Shown here: positions 8,889 through 17,083 of the stretch, piece after piece
Layout of the letters: each line of letters starts with the position of its first letter
Position numbering within the stretch: position 1 is the first letter of the stretch
Source of the DNA: Gordonia polyisoprenivorans NBRC 16320 = JCM 10675
Lineage (GTDB): Bacteria; Actinomycetota; Actinomycetes; Mycobacteriales; Mycobacteriaceae
Assembly (NCBI RefSeq): GCF_000241325.1
Contig: NZ_BAEI01000075.1
Coordinates: forward strand, 62,001-126,000
DNA length: 64,000 bases
Direction: 5' to 3'
Translations under genes and position numbers: made by a program
The notes under the pieces: model-generated
The model's input: the letters and a program-made list of their open reading frames with translations, nothing else
The model's database searches: none
What the model was told of the DNA's origin: nothing

Positions 8889-10166
8889 TCAGGAACCGTG
8901 CGCGGAGAGCAGCGTCTCCGTCGCGGCGAGCAGCACGCAGGTGGCGACACCGTCCATCGCGACCTGCAGGTCGTCGATGCTCGGGAAGGTCGGCGCCAAC
9001 CGGATGTTGCGGTCGTGCGGGTCGTTCTTGTACGGGAACGTCGAACCCGCCGGCGTCAGCGCGATACCCGCGTCCTTGGCCAACGCGATGGTCCGGCTCG
9101 CCGCGCCGTCGGGCACGTCGAGGTTGATGAAGTAGCCGCCCTCGGGTTCGGACCACGACGCGACCTTCGACTCCGCGAGCCGATCCTCGAGAATGCCGAG
9201 CACGGTCGCGAACTTGGGGGCGAGGATGTCCCGATGGCGGGCCATGTGGGCACGCACCCCGGCGGCGTCACCGAAGAACCGCGCATGGCGCAGCTGGTTC
9301 ACCTTGTCGGGACCGATGGTCGCGAAGCCGATGTTCTCGACGAACCAGTCGACGTTGGCCTTCGACGATCCGAAGAACGAGACCCCGGCACCGGCGAAGG
9401 TGATCTTCGACGTCGAGCCGAGGACGTAGACGCGATTGGGATTGCCTGCGGCAGCGGCCATCTCGATCACCGGCAGGGGCGTCGGCGGCTCGTCGACGAG
9501 GGTGTGCACCGCGTAGGCGTTGTCCCAGTAGATACGGAAGTCGTCGGCGGCCGGCATCGACAGCAGGCCCTCGGTGACCTCCTCGGAGAAGGTGACGCCG
9601 GTCGGGTTGGAGTAGGTGGGTACCGCCCACATGCCCTTGATCGACGGGTCGGCGGCGGTCAGTGCCGCGCACGCGTCGACGTCGGGACCGTCGGGGTTCA
9701 TCGGCACCGGCACCATCTCGATGCCGTACTGCTCGGTGATCGCGAAGTGACGGTCGTATCCGGGCACCGGACACAGGAATTTCACCGGACCCGACGACCA
9801 CGGTTGCGACGAATCCACGGTGCCGCGCAGCAACCCGAACGTCGTCAGATGATGCATGATCTCGAGGCTCGCGTTGCCGTAGGCGATCAGATTCGCGGGA
9901 TCGACCGCGAAGATCTCCCCGAAGATCTCCCGCAGTTCCGGCAGACCACGCAGGCCACCGTAGTTGCGGGTGTCGGTGCCGTCGGCGGCACGGAAATCGG
10001 CGCCGGGCAGTGACAGCAACTCATTGGACAGATCAAGTTGCTCGGGCGCGGGCTTGCCGCGGGTGAGATCCAGGGTCAGCCCGGCCGCGCACAGCGCGTC
10101 GTAGAGCTTTCGGAGGTCCTCCTGGGTGGCGCGAAGCTCGTCGGCACTCTTGGAGTGATAGTTCAA
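8889..10166 (-). CDS. Class I aspartate aminotransferase (Rv3722c-type)
   Basis: A 425-residue PLP-dependent enzyme. The opening DLTRGKPAPEQLDLSNELL, the IYWDNAYAVHTL segment and the PLP lysine K254 in STSKITFAGAG match the Rv3722c group, which in M. tuberculosis is the main aspartate aminotransferase linking glutamate to aspartate and nitrogen distribution (literature knowledge). The length is typical. The gene begins with a TTG 14 bases from the end of the region preceding ffs and has only a weak GAGGT upstream; no better in-frame start is apparent. Its position between the SRP RNA gene and dnaX-side genes repeats mycobacterial gene order. The symbol aspC is used for the M. tuberculosis protein; I leave it blank here because family membership is by motif only. 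Confidence 0.9.
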   Translation of the reverse strand: MNYHSKSADELRATQEDLRKLYDALCAAGLTLDLTRGKPAPEQLDLSNELLSLPGADFRAADGTDTRNYGGLRGLPELREIFGEIFAVDPANLIAYGNASLEIMHHLTTFGLLRGTVDSSQPWSSGPVKFLCPVPGYDRHFAITEQYGIEMVPVPMNPDGPDVDACAALTAADPSIKGMWAVPTYSNPTGVTFSEEVTEGLLSMPAADDFRIYWDNAYAVHTLVDEPPTPLPVIEMAAAAGNPNRVYVLGSTSKITFAGAGVSFFGSSKANVDWFVENIGFATIGPDKVNQLRHARFFGDAAGVRAHMARHRDILAPKFATVLGILEDRLAESKVASWSEPEGGYFINLDVPDGAASRTIALAKDAGIALTPAGSTFPYKNDPHDRNIRLAPTFPSIDDLQVAMDGVATCVLLAATETLLSAHGS

Positions 10167-10213
10167 CGGGGGACCTCATGTATCGGACTGAGATGTGTAT
10201 CGGCGTGAGATGT

Positions 10214-10306
10214 ATGGGGACCCCGCGCACCCGAGAGAGCCCGTTGACCCTTGCTGCCTTCCGGCCCTGGGGGAGTTCACAGGATGCACGCCGCGCGGGA
10301 TCCGTC
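10214..10306 (-). ncRNA. ffs: Signal recognition particle RNA, small bacterial type
   Basis: Read on the minus strand, the segment contains the highly conserved SRP domain core CAGGGCCGGAAGGCAGCAAG with the GGAA tetraloop and asymmetric loop that bind Ffh. The flanks pair: GGATCCCGCGC near 10303 can pair with GCGCGGGGTCC near 10218, closing one hairpin of about 90 nt. Its place upstream of the aspartate aminotransferase and dnaX is the same as in mycobacteria. The exact ends are estimated from the outer stem. Confidence 0.9.
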
Positions 10307-10523
10307 GTCAAGTGTAGCGAGTGGGTCGGCGCGTTCTGCAATCGGTCCGTGCGACGGTCCCCACCAGCGGCGATCCTCGCCGGGCAATGCCCGAAACCTC
10401 CCTCGAATCGGACAAAGTTCGCATCCGCTGCGAGTCCGTCGCACCCGCCGTAGATTCGGTCACCGCGCCCCCACAAGGGGCTGAATTCTGTGTGAACTCT
10501 CACCACCGTAGGAGACGCAACCC

Positions 10524-11933
10524 ATGACCTCTGTCGACCGGCAATCCTCCGAATCGACCGCCGCGGGCGGCCACGGTTCGCTCGGGTCGAGCCTCAAGCC
10601 CCGACACATCACCATGATCTCGATCGCCGGCGTCATCGGCGCCGGTCTGTTCGTCGGTTCGGCGAATGCCATCGAGAAGGCCGGCCCGGCCGTATTGATC
10701 TCGTATGCGATGGCCGGCGCCCTGGTCGTGCTGGTGATGCGCATGCTCGGCGAGATGGCGACCGCCAACCCCGACACCGGCTCGTTCTCGGTGTACGCCG
10801 ACCGCGCCCTCGGCCGCTGGGCCGGCTTCTCCGTCGGCTGGCTGTACTGGTGGTTCTGGGTGCTCGTGATCCCCGTCGAGGCGACGGCCGCGGCGTCGAT
10901 CCTCACCGATCTCATCGGTGGCGCGCAATGGATCTGGGCTCTGGCGGTCACGGTGTTGTTGACCGTCACCAACCTGATCAGCGTCGGCAACTACGGCGAG
11001 TTCGAGTTCTGGTTCGCGTTGATCAAGGTCGTTGCGATCGTGTTGTTCATCCTCGTCGGCGTGGCGGCGATGCTCGGCTGGATTCCGAGTTCGGAGGTCA
11101 GCGGCATCCATCATCTGTGGCAGCCGGACGGCTTCATGCCCAACGGTTTCGGCGCGGTCATCGCAGGCATGCTCATCACGATGTTCTCGTTCATGGGTAC
11201 CGAGATCGTCACGATCGCCGCAGCCGAATCACCCAACCCGGAAAAGGGCATCACCAAGGCGGTCAACTCGGTGATCTGGCGGATCTCGCTGTTCTACCTC
11301 GGATCGATTTTCGTCGTCGTGTCCCTGCTGCCCTACAACAAGCTGCCCGATGGCTCCTACCAGTCGGTGCTCGAGGCGATTGGCATCCCGCACGCCGCGC
11401 TGATCATGGACATCGTCATCCTGACCGCCGTCGCCTCGTGCCTGAACTCCGCGCTCTACACCGCCTCCCGCATGCTGTTCTCACTGGGCACCCGTCACGA
11501 CGCACCGTGGGCCGTGCGACGGCTGACCCGCAACGGCGTGCCGTGGGTGTCGGTGCTGTTGTCGATGGTCATCGGATTCCTGGCGGTGATCGGCAACTAT
11601 GTGTTGCCGGACAAGATCTTTGCGTGGCTGCTGGCCACCAGCGGCGCGATCGCGCTGTTCGTCTATCTGACCATCGCCGCCAGCCAGCTGAAACTCGGCC
11701 GCACGCTGCGTCAAGAAGGGCATCGGCCCGCGGTGACGATGTGGTTGTTCCCCTACCTGACCGGTGCGGTGATGGTGTTCATCGTCGCGGTACTGGTGCT
11801 CATGGTGTTCGACGCAGGACAGCGCCGGGCGATCATCTTCTCCGCGATCTCCGCGCTGATCATCGTCGCGGCCGGGGTGATCGTCCAGAAGCGCAGCACC
11901 GATCCGCATCCGGTCACCCCCGCGCAGCAGTAG
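10524..11933 (+). CDS. APC-superfamily amino acid permease
   Basis: A 469-residue membrane protein with about twelve hydrophobic segments. The first helix contains the APC unwound-region motif GVIGAGLFVGSANAI, and the FMGTEIVTIAAAE segment after helix 5 is the second consensus element of the AAT family (GABA, proline, aromatic and asparagine permeases). It would import amino acids by proton symport. The substrate cannot be fixed; GABA- and phenylalanine-type permeases are the nearest by motif. The ATG follows a TAGGAG ribosome-binding site. It is transcribed away from ffs and has no obvious metabolic partner beside it. Confidence 0.9.
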   Translation: MTSVDRQSSESTAAGGHGSLGSSLKPRHITMISIAGVIGAGLFVGSANAIEKAGPAVLISYAMAGALVVLVMRMLGEMATANPDTGSFSVYADRALGRWAGFSVGWLYWWFWVLVIPVEATAAASILTDLIGGAQWIWALAVTVLLTVTNLISVGNYGEFEFWFALIKVVAIVLFILVGVAAMLGWIPSSEVSGIHHLWQPDGFMPNGFGAVIAGMLITMFSFMGTEIVTIAAAESPNPEKGITKAVNSVIWRISLFYLGSIFVVVSLLPYNKLPDGSYQSVLEAIGIPHAALIMDIVILTAVASCLNSALYTASRMLFSLGTRHDAPWAVRRLTRNGVPWVSVLLSMVIGFLAVIGNYVLPDKIFAWLLATSGAIALFVYLTIAASQLKLGRTLRQEGHRPAVTMWLFPYLTGAVMVFIVAVLVLMVFDAGQRRAIIFSAISALIIVAAGVIVQKRSTDPHPVTPAQQ

Positions 11934-11997
11934 CACTTTCGTCGGGAATGTCACATTTCCGGCAGCGGCGGCGATAGAGCAGTCAAGGAGGTCACTC

Positions 11998-12426
11998 ATG
12001 ACGATTCGCACTCTGATCCGCTCTTTCGCCGCCGCAGGCGTGGCCCTGGGAGCACTCGTTCTCGCACAACCCGCCGACGCGTCGGCGTCGGTCACGGCCA
12101 TCGGGTTCCAGATCAACCCCGCGCCGTACGGGATTCCGACCGGCAGCCTCGACTCCACACCCGCCCGGTGTTTCGCCGAGGTCGGCCGCCACCGCGGCGA
12201 GGTCACCGTCACCGCCGAGGAATGGGCGCGGTGGTTCTGCCCACCGAATTCCGAGGTGCGGTGGATCAACCTGTCGACCGGTGCCACCGGCGTCGCCCGA
12301 CTCAGCAACGGGCTCAACAACATACCGGCGCACGCCGACCTGCGCACCGGTCCGGGACAGGTCGCACTGACCTTGCTTCCCGGCGGGGTGTACACGCCGG
12401 GGTTCGCCACGGTTGCCGTGCCCTGA
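11998..12426 (+). CDS. Small secreted protein of unknown function
   Basis: The product has 142 residues. It has a clear Sec signal peptide (RTLIRSFAAAGVALGALVLAQPADASA, cleavage near residue 30) and a mature part of about 110 residues with two cysteines (C58 and C80 by count from the start) that could form one disulfide. The mature part is beta-rich in appearance with NLSTGATGVARLSNG and GQVALTLLPGG stretches. I do not recognise the family. An excellent AAGGAGG ribosome-binding site precedes the ATG, and a -10-like GATAGA lies upstream, so it is probably well expressed. It is convergent with the SGNH hydrolase, 26 bases apart. Confidence 0.75.
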   Translation: MTIRTLIRSFAAAGVALGALVLAQPADASASVTAIGFQINPAPYGIPTGSLDSTPARCFAEVGRHRGEVTVTAEEWARWFCPPNSEVRWINLSTGATGVARLSNGLNNIPAHADLRTGPGQVALTLLPGGVYTPGFATVAVP

Positions 12427-12452
12427 CACCGGCCGACGAAGGTCACCCGCCC

Positions 12453-13322
12453 TCAGGCGACCTCACGGATCCATTCCGCGATCACCGCCGCGCCGATCTG
12501 ATTGGGGTGACCGAAGACCGCGATCTCGCGCGGGACGGCTCCCTCGAACCACGGCTGAGCCGAGCACGGGTCATGTCCGGCCGAGCGCGCTCCGACGTCG
12601 ACGAACGCTGCGCCGTATCGTGCCGCGATCCGCGCCTGAGTCGCATTGAACTGTGCGAGAAAGTCATTCATCCAGGCGGCGTCGCCATCGGAGGCGGGGA
12701 CGAACGGCCAACATCCCCGTCTGCCGACCTGACCACCGTGGCCGACGAGCACGATGCGGGCGTTGGGTGCGGCCTTCTCGCGCACCGCGCGCATCACGCC
12801 GTTGACCTGGCCTTCCATGTAGGCGAGCATGCGATGCGCCGCAGCGATGTGCCCGACGTTGAATCGACAGCGCGCGTCGTTGCCGGGTAGTGGGACTTGG
12901 CACCGCTCGGCGATGGCTCCCCAGTTGAGGTCGTTTCCGCCGATGGAGATGGTGACGAGGTTGGTGGTCTTGCTGACGCCTCGGATCTGGGGTGGGATCG
13001 GCCCGAACGGCCCGTTCTCCGGCAGATGGGTGACGTTGGCCGCCCACGCACCCGCACACGAGCGGTCGACGAAGCTGCGCACGTGCGCGATGCGCGCCAG
13101 CACGCTGGGATATGACGTGGAACTCCGCCAGCAACCGTCGGACGGTTGCAGACCCGGCATGTTGCCGGAGGCGCGGGAGTCGCCGAGCGCGACATAGTTC
13201 AAGCCCGACGGCAGAGCATGAGCCGAGGGGCTCTCGACGACCGCGCCGAGCATCGAGGCGAGCAGAGCGACGATCCCGATCACGGTTCGCCGCAGCGTTG
13301 CGGCACCGGGCATATCTGGCAT
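12453..13322 (-). CDS. Secreted SGNH/GDSL-type hydrolase
   Basis: A roughly 289-residue exported esterase/lipase-like enzyme. After a signal peptide (hydrophobic VIGIVALLASMLGAVV, cleavage near AHA) come the family blocks: block I VALGDSRASG with nucleophile S49, block III SIGGNDLNW, and block V FGHPNQIGAAVIAEW with the catalytic histidine. Six cysteines in the mature part suggest disulfides, as in the Streptomyces lipases and Rv-type secreted esterases of this family. The substrate is unknown, plausibly lipid or host/plant ester. The start is uncertain: a TTG at 13331, this ATG, and another ATG three codons on are all in frame and none has a good ribosome-binding site. Confidence 0.85.
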   Translation of the reverse strand: MPDMPGAATLRRTVIGIVALLASMLGAVVESPSAHALPSGLNYVALGDSRASGNMPGLQPSDGCWRSSTSYPSVLARIAHVRSFVDRSCAGAWAANVTHLPENGPFGPIPPQIRGVSKTTNLVTISIGGNDLNWGAIAERCQVPLPGNDARCRFNVGHIAAAHRMLAYMEGQVNGVMRAVREKAAPNARIVLVGHGGQVGRRGCWPFVPASDGDAAWMNDFLAQFNATQARIAARYGAAFVDVGARSAGHDPCSAQPWFEGAVPREIAVFGHPNQIGAAVIAEWIREVA

Positions 13323-13394
13323 GGAAAGCAAGGTGCCATGTGGGGGTCACCGGTTCAACTTCGGTCGCCGGCAGGTCTGGCATGATCGTTCACC

Positions 13395-13988
13395 ATGCGC
13401 GTGGCCGATCTCCCCGTGCCGTCAACGGCCGCTGCTCGCGGGGCTCTTGAGGTGGCCACCGAGTACTGCACGCCGGCGCTTCTCAACCACAGCCTGCGGT
13501 CCTACGTGTGGGCCGCCGCGCACGCCCACGCTTGTCACCTTCAACTCGATCACGAACTTCTCTACGTCGCCGCGTTGTTGCACGACATCGGGCTCGTCGC
13601 CGAGTTCGACAACCACTCTCTCGCCTTCGAAGACGCGGGCGGGCACATCGCCTCGGTCCTGACCGCCGGAGCAGGTTGGGACATCACCCGTCGCGCTCGC
13701 GCACGCAAGATCATCGTCGAACACATGGCGCCCGAACAACCCAACACCGACGAGGAATCTCGCGTGCTATGGCTGGCAACGGGTTACGAGATCTCGGGTG
13801 CGCCACTCCCCATGGACACCGGTTTCCGTGCTGAGGTACTCGACCGATACCCACGCCTGGACATTGCCTCCGAGTTCTCGACCAACTTACGTGATCAGGC
13901 CGGCCGAAAGCCCGGCTGCGCTGCTGCACACGCCGTCGCTGATGACATCCTGACGCGCATCGCCGCCAACCCGCTCGACGCTGAATAG
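13395..13988 (+). CDS. HD-domain metal-dependent phosphohydrolase-like protein
   Basis: A 197-residue cytoplasmic protein with a single HD domain. The metal ligands are visible: H32 in LLNHSLRSY, the doublet H63-D64 in ALLHDIGL, and a later H in KIIVEHM. The pattern HSLRSY followed by LLHDIGL resembles the cyanamide hydratase-like and small stand-alone HD proteins rather than the (p)ppGpp hydrolases. The substrate is unknown. The C-terminal part (FSTNLRDQAGRKPGCAAAHAVADDI) is shared by that subgroup. The gene is divergent from the SGNH hydrolase, with a CATGAT -10-like element about 10 bases before its ATG. Confidence 0.8.
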   Translation: MRVADLPVPSTAAARGALEVATEYCTPALLNHSLRSYVWAAAHAHACHLQLDHELLYVAALLHDIGLVAEFDNHSLAFEDAGGHIASVLTAGAGWDITRRARARKIIVEHMAPEQPNTDEESRVLWLATGYEISGAPLPMDTGFRAEVLDRYPRLDIASEFSTNLRDQAGRKPGCAAAHAVADDILTRIAANPLDAE

Positions 13989-13993
13989 ACGTA

Positions 13994-14045
13994 ACTCTGC
14001 AGCAGTACGAATGCGGATGACTCTGCAGCAGTACGAATGCGGATG
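13994..14045. repeat. Exact 26-base tandem duplication
   Basis: A unit that starts ACTCTGCAGCAG and ends GCGGATG occurs at 13994-14019 and again, identical, at 14020-14045. It lies 5 bases after the HD gene stop codon, outside any gene. It could be a recent slippage product. I see no further copies in the window. Confidence 0.9.
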
Positions 14046-14113
14046 CTTTCGCGGGACGAGAGCCGCTCACGTGGAATGCACTTGCCGGCCATCCATCTCG
14101 ACGCACAAAAGCG

Positions 14114-14153
14114 ATGAGCCGCGACACCGTATGTCAACGGTGTCGCGGCTCAT
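14114..14153 (-). terminator. Intrinsic terminator of tRNA-Ser(GGA)
   Basis: A perfect 17-base inverted repeat (14114-14130 and 14137-14153, 6-base loop) is followed on the minus strand by CGCTTTTG. It lies 7 bases past the 3' end of the tRNA. Confidence 0.85.
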
Positions 14154-14160
14154 GGCTTGG

Positions 14161-14246
14161 CGGAGGATGGGGGATTCGAACCCCCGAGGGCTGTTAACCC
14201 AACCCGCGTTCCAGGCGAGCGCCATAGGCCACTAGGCGAATCCTCC
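14161..14246 (-). tRNA. tRNA-Ser (anticodon GGA)
   Basis: An 86-base class II tRNA. The acceptor stem GGAGGAT pairs with ATCCTCC and has discriminator G. The D arm is GCCTAGTGGCCTATGGC. The anticodon stem CTCGC/GCGGG encloses loop CTGGAAC, giving anticodon GGA for UCC/UCU serine codons. A long variable arm and a GGTTCGAATCC T loop are present. CCA is not encoded. It has its own promoter and terminator. Confidence 0.97.
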
Positions 14247-14257
14247 AACGACGGTCG

Positions 14258-14287
14258 ATCATAACCGGGTGCGGGCGTCCAACCCAA
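14258..14287 (-). promoter_or_regulatory. Candidate promoter of tRNA-Ser(GGA)
   Basis: On the minus strand a TATGAT -10 (14258-14263) and TTGGGT -35 (14282-14287), 18 bases apart, lie 11 bases ahead of the mature tRNA 5' end. Confidence 0.5.
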
Positions 14288-14334
14288 ACCGCGCCGTCAT
14301 CACCGACCTCCGAACCCGCCCGACCGGGCCTCTG

Positions 14335-14979
14335 CTAGCGCAGGTTTGCGGGCAGCAACGAGACGGGGGCGATGAGGGTGTCGGTGTCGGAGCTACCGGC
14401 CGACAGGATGCCGATGACGTTGCCTTGCGCATCCCGGATGCCCGATCCGCTGTCGCCCTCGGCCGAGCGCAGGAGCGCGCGGACGCTGGTCGTCGTGTTC
14501 TGCAGCAGGAAGGGCGGGGCGAAGGAGTATCCGTATGCGGTGCGCATGGTCGGCTTGGGGTCGGTGATGGTGCCGGCACTGAACCGCGTGGTCACGCCGT
14601 TCTTGGTGACGCGTTCGCCCTTCACGATCGGAGCATTCCACGCGATCGAGTCGACCTGCGCGTGGGTGTTGCGTCCGAGGCTGATGACCGCGATGTCCAG
14701 ACCCTTGGTGATCCGGTTGGCGGTGATGCGGCCGATCGTGTCGCCGTGCTCGTCGTACACCTCTTGACCGATGTGTCCGCAGTGGCCGGCGGTGATGGCC
14801 TTGGTTGGGGAGACGACGGCACCGAGCGTGCAGGAAGTGGCCGTGATGATCGTCTCGTCGACGTTGATCTCCATACCCGACCGCACCGTCGGCACAGCCG
14901 CCTGAGCGGAGGCAATCGGGGCTGCGACGAGTCCCGCGGCGCTGAGCACGAACGCGGCGGCCATCAATTTGATACGCAT
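14335..14979 (-). CDS. Secreted trypsin-like (S1 family) serine protease
   Basis: A 214-residue exported protease. The signal peptide (IKLMAAAFVLSAAGLVAAP, cleavage near residue 28) is followed by a small chymotrypsin fold with the full triad: H66 in ITAGHCGH, D95 in GLDIAVI and S177 in EGDSGSG. C50 and C67 could form the usual disulfide near the histidine. The mature chain of about 186 residues has no propeptide of note. Actinomycetales S1E-like proteases and their mycobacterial homologues are similar in size. The specificity pocket cannot be judged. The gene reads toward tRNA-Ser and is divergent from the NmrA-type gene. Confidence 0.9.
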   Translation of the reverse strand: MRIKLMAAAFVLSAAGLVAAPIASAQAAVPTVRSGMEINVDETIITATSCTLGAVVSPTKAITAGHCGHIGQEVYDEHGDTIGRITANRITKGLDIAVISLGRNTHAQVDSIAWNAPIVKGERVTKNGVTTRFSAGTITDPKPTMRTAYGYSFAPPFLLQNTTTSVRALLRSAEGDSGSGIRDAQGNVIGILSAGSSDTDTLIAPVSLLPANLR

Positions 14980-15119
14980 GTGTTCCGTCTTTCGTCAGGG
15001 TGGCGAACTGAGGGCAATCTATCAGGCAACTTTGAGATAGCAAATCTCCGGTTGCCCGATTGTCCCTATTTAGGAGGAACGTCCGTAGACTCGTGGCGCC
15101 GCCGTCGAAGGGAACCCAC

Positions 15120-15995
15120 ATGTCCACTGCGTCCACTTCCACCGGGCCGATCGCGGTCCTCGGCGCCACCGGAGGTCAGGGCGGCGCCGTGGTCGATGCA
15201 CTCCTCGACGCCGGACGGAGCGTTCGGGCCGTCGTACGGTCGCCGGAGTCCTCGCGCGCGCAGGCACTTGCCGACCGCGGTGTCGAGCTGGCCGTCGCCG
15301 ACCTCATGAGTGGCGACGGGCTGACCGAGGCGTTTGCCGGAGTCGCCGGAGCGTTCGCGCTCACCACACCGTTCGAGTCGGGTGTCGACGCCGAACTCAC
15401 CCAGGGGGATGCGATCATCGCCGCGGCGCATGCATCAGCGCTGCCATATCTCGTGTTCTCGTCGGTGGCCAGCGCCGACCTGAATACCGGTGTCCCTCAC
15501 TTTGATTCGAAATATCAGGTCGAGCAGCGTCTCGCCGCAACCGACATCGCCCACACCGTTGTCGGACCGACGTACTTCTACGACAACATCTTCGGCGATC
15601 GCGATGCACTCGCGGCCGGGTTGCTCCTGATGGCGATGCCGACCGAGAAGCCGCTGCAGCAACTCTCGCGAGCGGACCTGGGGTCGTTCGTCGCGAATCT
15701 CTTCGGCGATCCCTCCGCGCATGTCGGTGAGCGCATCGACATCGCTTCCGATTCGGTGACACCGGGCCAGATGGCCGCAGTCCTGTCGTCGGTCACCGGC
15801 AACGACGTGCACGCGGAATCCTATGATCCCGAACGCATTTCCTCACCGGACATGCGTGCGATGTTCGGTTTCCTCTCGACAACGGGCTACAGCGTCAACA
15901 TCACCCAGCTGCATCAGCAGTTCCCCCAGGTCGGCTGGCAGTCGTTCGCCGAATGGGCGGCCGGCGCGTTCGGCCAGGGCATCGACACACCCTAG
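15120..15995 (+). CDS. NmrA/HSCARG-type NAD(P)-binding oxidoreductase-like protein
   Basis: A 291-residue atypical short-chain dehydrogenase. The N-terminal nucleotide-binding motif is AVLGATGGQGGAVVDALLDAG, and the SSVASADLNTGVPHFDSKYQVEQ segment that follows lacks the usual YxxxK of active dehydrogenases (it has H-FDSKYQ), as in NmrA and HSCARG redox sensors. It may bind NADPH and act as a sensor or isoflavone-reductase-like enzyme. The ATG at 15120 is preferred to an in-frame start 60 bases upstream because the conserved domain begins just after it and a GAAGGGA ribosome-binding site precedes it. No functional partner is adjacent. Confidence 0.85.
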   Translation: MSTASTSTGPIAVLGATGGQGGAVVDALLDAGRSVRAVVRSPESSRAQALADRGVELAVADLMSGDGLTEAFAGVAGAFALTTPFESGVDAELTQGDAIIAAAHASALPYLVFSSVASADLNTGVPHFDSKYQVEQRLAATDIAHTVVGPTYFYDNIFGDRDALAAGLLLMAMPTEKPLQQLSRADLGSFVANLFGDPSAHVGERIDIASDSVTPGQMAAVLSSVTGNDVHAESYDPERISSPDMRAMFGFLSTTGYSVNITQLHQQFPQVGWQSFAEWAAGAFGQGIDTP

Positions 15996-16005
15996 GAACG
16001 CCGGG

Positions 16006-17082
16006 TCACTCCACCCGGTTGCCGTGTTCATCCCAGTGTGCGGCAACCTTCTTGCTCGGTTGGACACGTGGCGGCTCGCCGGGCATCTTCGGGTAGCTCG
16101 GCGGGTACGGCATGTCGTGCAACCCGTCGGCGTCGTCGCGCTGCACCATCTCCAACAGCGGCTCGAGTCCGACGCGGTGCTCGGCGATGTCGGCCATCGG
16201 ATCCCCGCGTCGGGCAACCAGATCGGGGACGGTGGCCATGGTCGCGTCGTCGGGATGTATCTCGGCGAGTTCGGCCCACGTCACCGGCGTCGACACGCGG
16301 GCGTTGGCGCTGCGGCGCACCGAGTACGGCGAGGCCATCGTGCGGTCCCGCGCATTCTGGTTGAAGTCGATGAAGATCCGTTCTCCGCGTTCCTCTTTCC
16401 ACCAGGAGGTGGTCACCGCGTCGGGATCACGACGCTCCATCTCGCGCGCGATCGCGATCACCGCACGGCGGGTGGCGATGAAGTCCCACTGCGGCTCGAT
16501 CGGCACGAACACGTGAATACCGCGCCCACCCGAGGTCTTGGGGAATCCGGTGTATCCGAGTTCGTCGAGCAATGGGGCGAGCACATCGATCGCCACTCGA
16601 CGCACATCGTCGAAATCGGTGCCCGGCTGTGGATCGAGATCGATGCGCAACTGGTCGGGATGATCGTTGTCACCGTCATGGGTTGGCCAGCTGTGAAAGG
16701 TGACGGTACCGAGGTTCGCTCCCCACACGATGTCGGCAGGCGCTTTGGGGCACAGGGCATCTCCGGTGCGCCCGGAGGGGAACGTGATGCGGGTGGACGG
16801 AACGTGCTCGGGACGTTTCTTGGCGATGTGCTTCTGGTAGATCTCGTCGCCCTCGATACCGTCGGGGAAGCGCTGCAGAAAGGTGGGCCGGTCGCGCAGC
16901 GCCGTCATGATCGGACCGTCGCTGCCGTCGTCGAGCAGGGCCATCTGCCGGTAGTAGCCGACGAGATCGCGTTTGCGGCCGCCGTTCTCACCGAGTTCGG
17001 GGAAGTAGATCTTGTCGGGGTTGCTCATACGTACGGCGATACCGCCGACATCGAGTTCTTCGGCGGGCGAGCGAGAAGCCAT
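16006..17082 (-). CDS. Prim-PolC: stand-alone LigD-type polymerase/primase
   Basis: A 358-residue protein of the archaeo-eukaryotic primase superfamily in the form found as the LigD polymerase domain. Recognisable blocks are VRMSNPDKIYFPE at the start, LRIDLDPQPGTDFDDVRRVA (the catalytic D-x-D) and KTSGGRGIHVFVPI. Stand-alone mycobacterial Prim-PolC works with ligase C in a base-excision-type gap repair (literature knowledge), inserting ribonucleotides or deoxynucleotides in short gaps. The ATG overlaps the end of ligC by position (stop at 17084-17086, start at 17082), so the two are coupled. Earlier in-frame starts would extend into ligC and are less likely. Confidence 0.92.
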   Translation of the reverse strand: MASRSPAEELDVGGIAVRMSNPDKIYFPELGENGGRKRDLVGYYRQMALLDDGSDGPIMTALRDRPTFLQRFPDGIEGDEIYQKHIAKKRPEHVPSTRITFPSGRTGDALCPKAPADIVWGANLGTVTFHSWPTHDGDNDHPDQLRIDLDPQPGTDFDDVRRVAIDVLAPLLDELGYTGFPKTSGGRGIHVFVPIEPQWDFIATRRAVIAIAREMERRDPDAVTTSWWKEERGERIFIDFNQNARDRTMASPYSVRRSANARVSTPVTWAELAEIHPDDATMATVPDLVARRGDPMADIAEHRVGLEPLLEMVQRDDADGLHDMPYPPSYPKMPGEPPRVQPSKKVAAHWDEHGNRVE

Positions 17083-17083
17083 G

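Noticed and set aside
10337..10523. A promoter or riboswitch upstream of the amino-acid permease.
   Set aside because: A TAGATT element at 10451-10456 is possible, but no convincing -35 partner or conserved RNA structure was visible in this 187-base stretch.
14161..14246. tRNA-Ser(GGA) as an integration site with a neighbouring prophage or island.
   Set aside because: No integrase, no duplicated tRNA 3' end and no phage genes are present; the flanking repeat does not match the tRNA.
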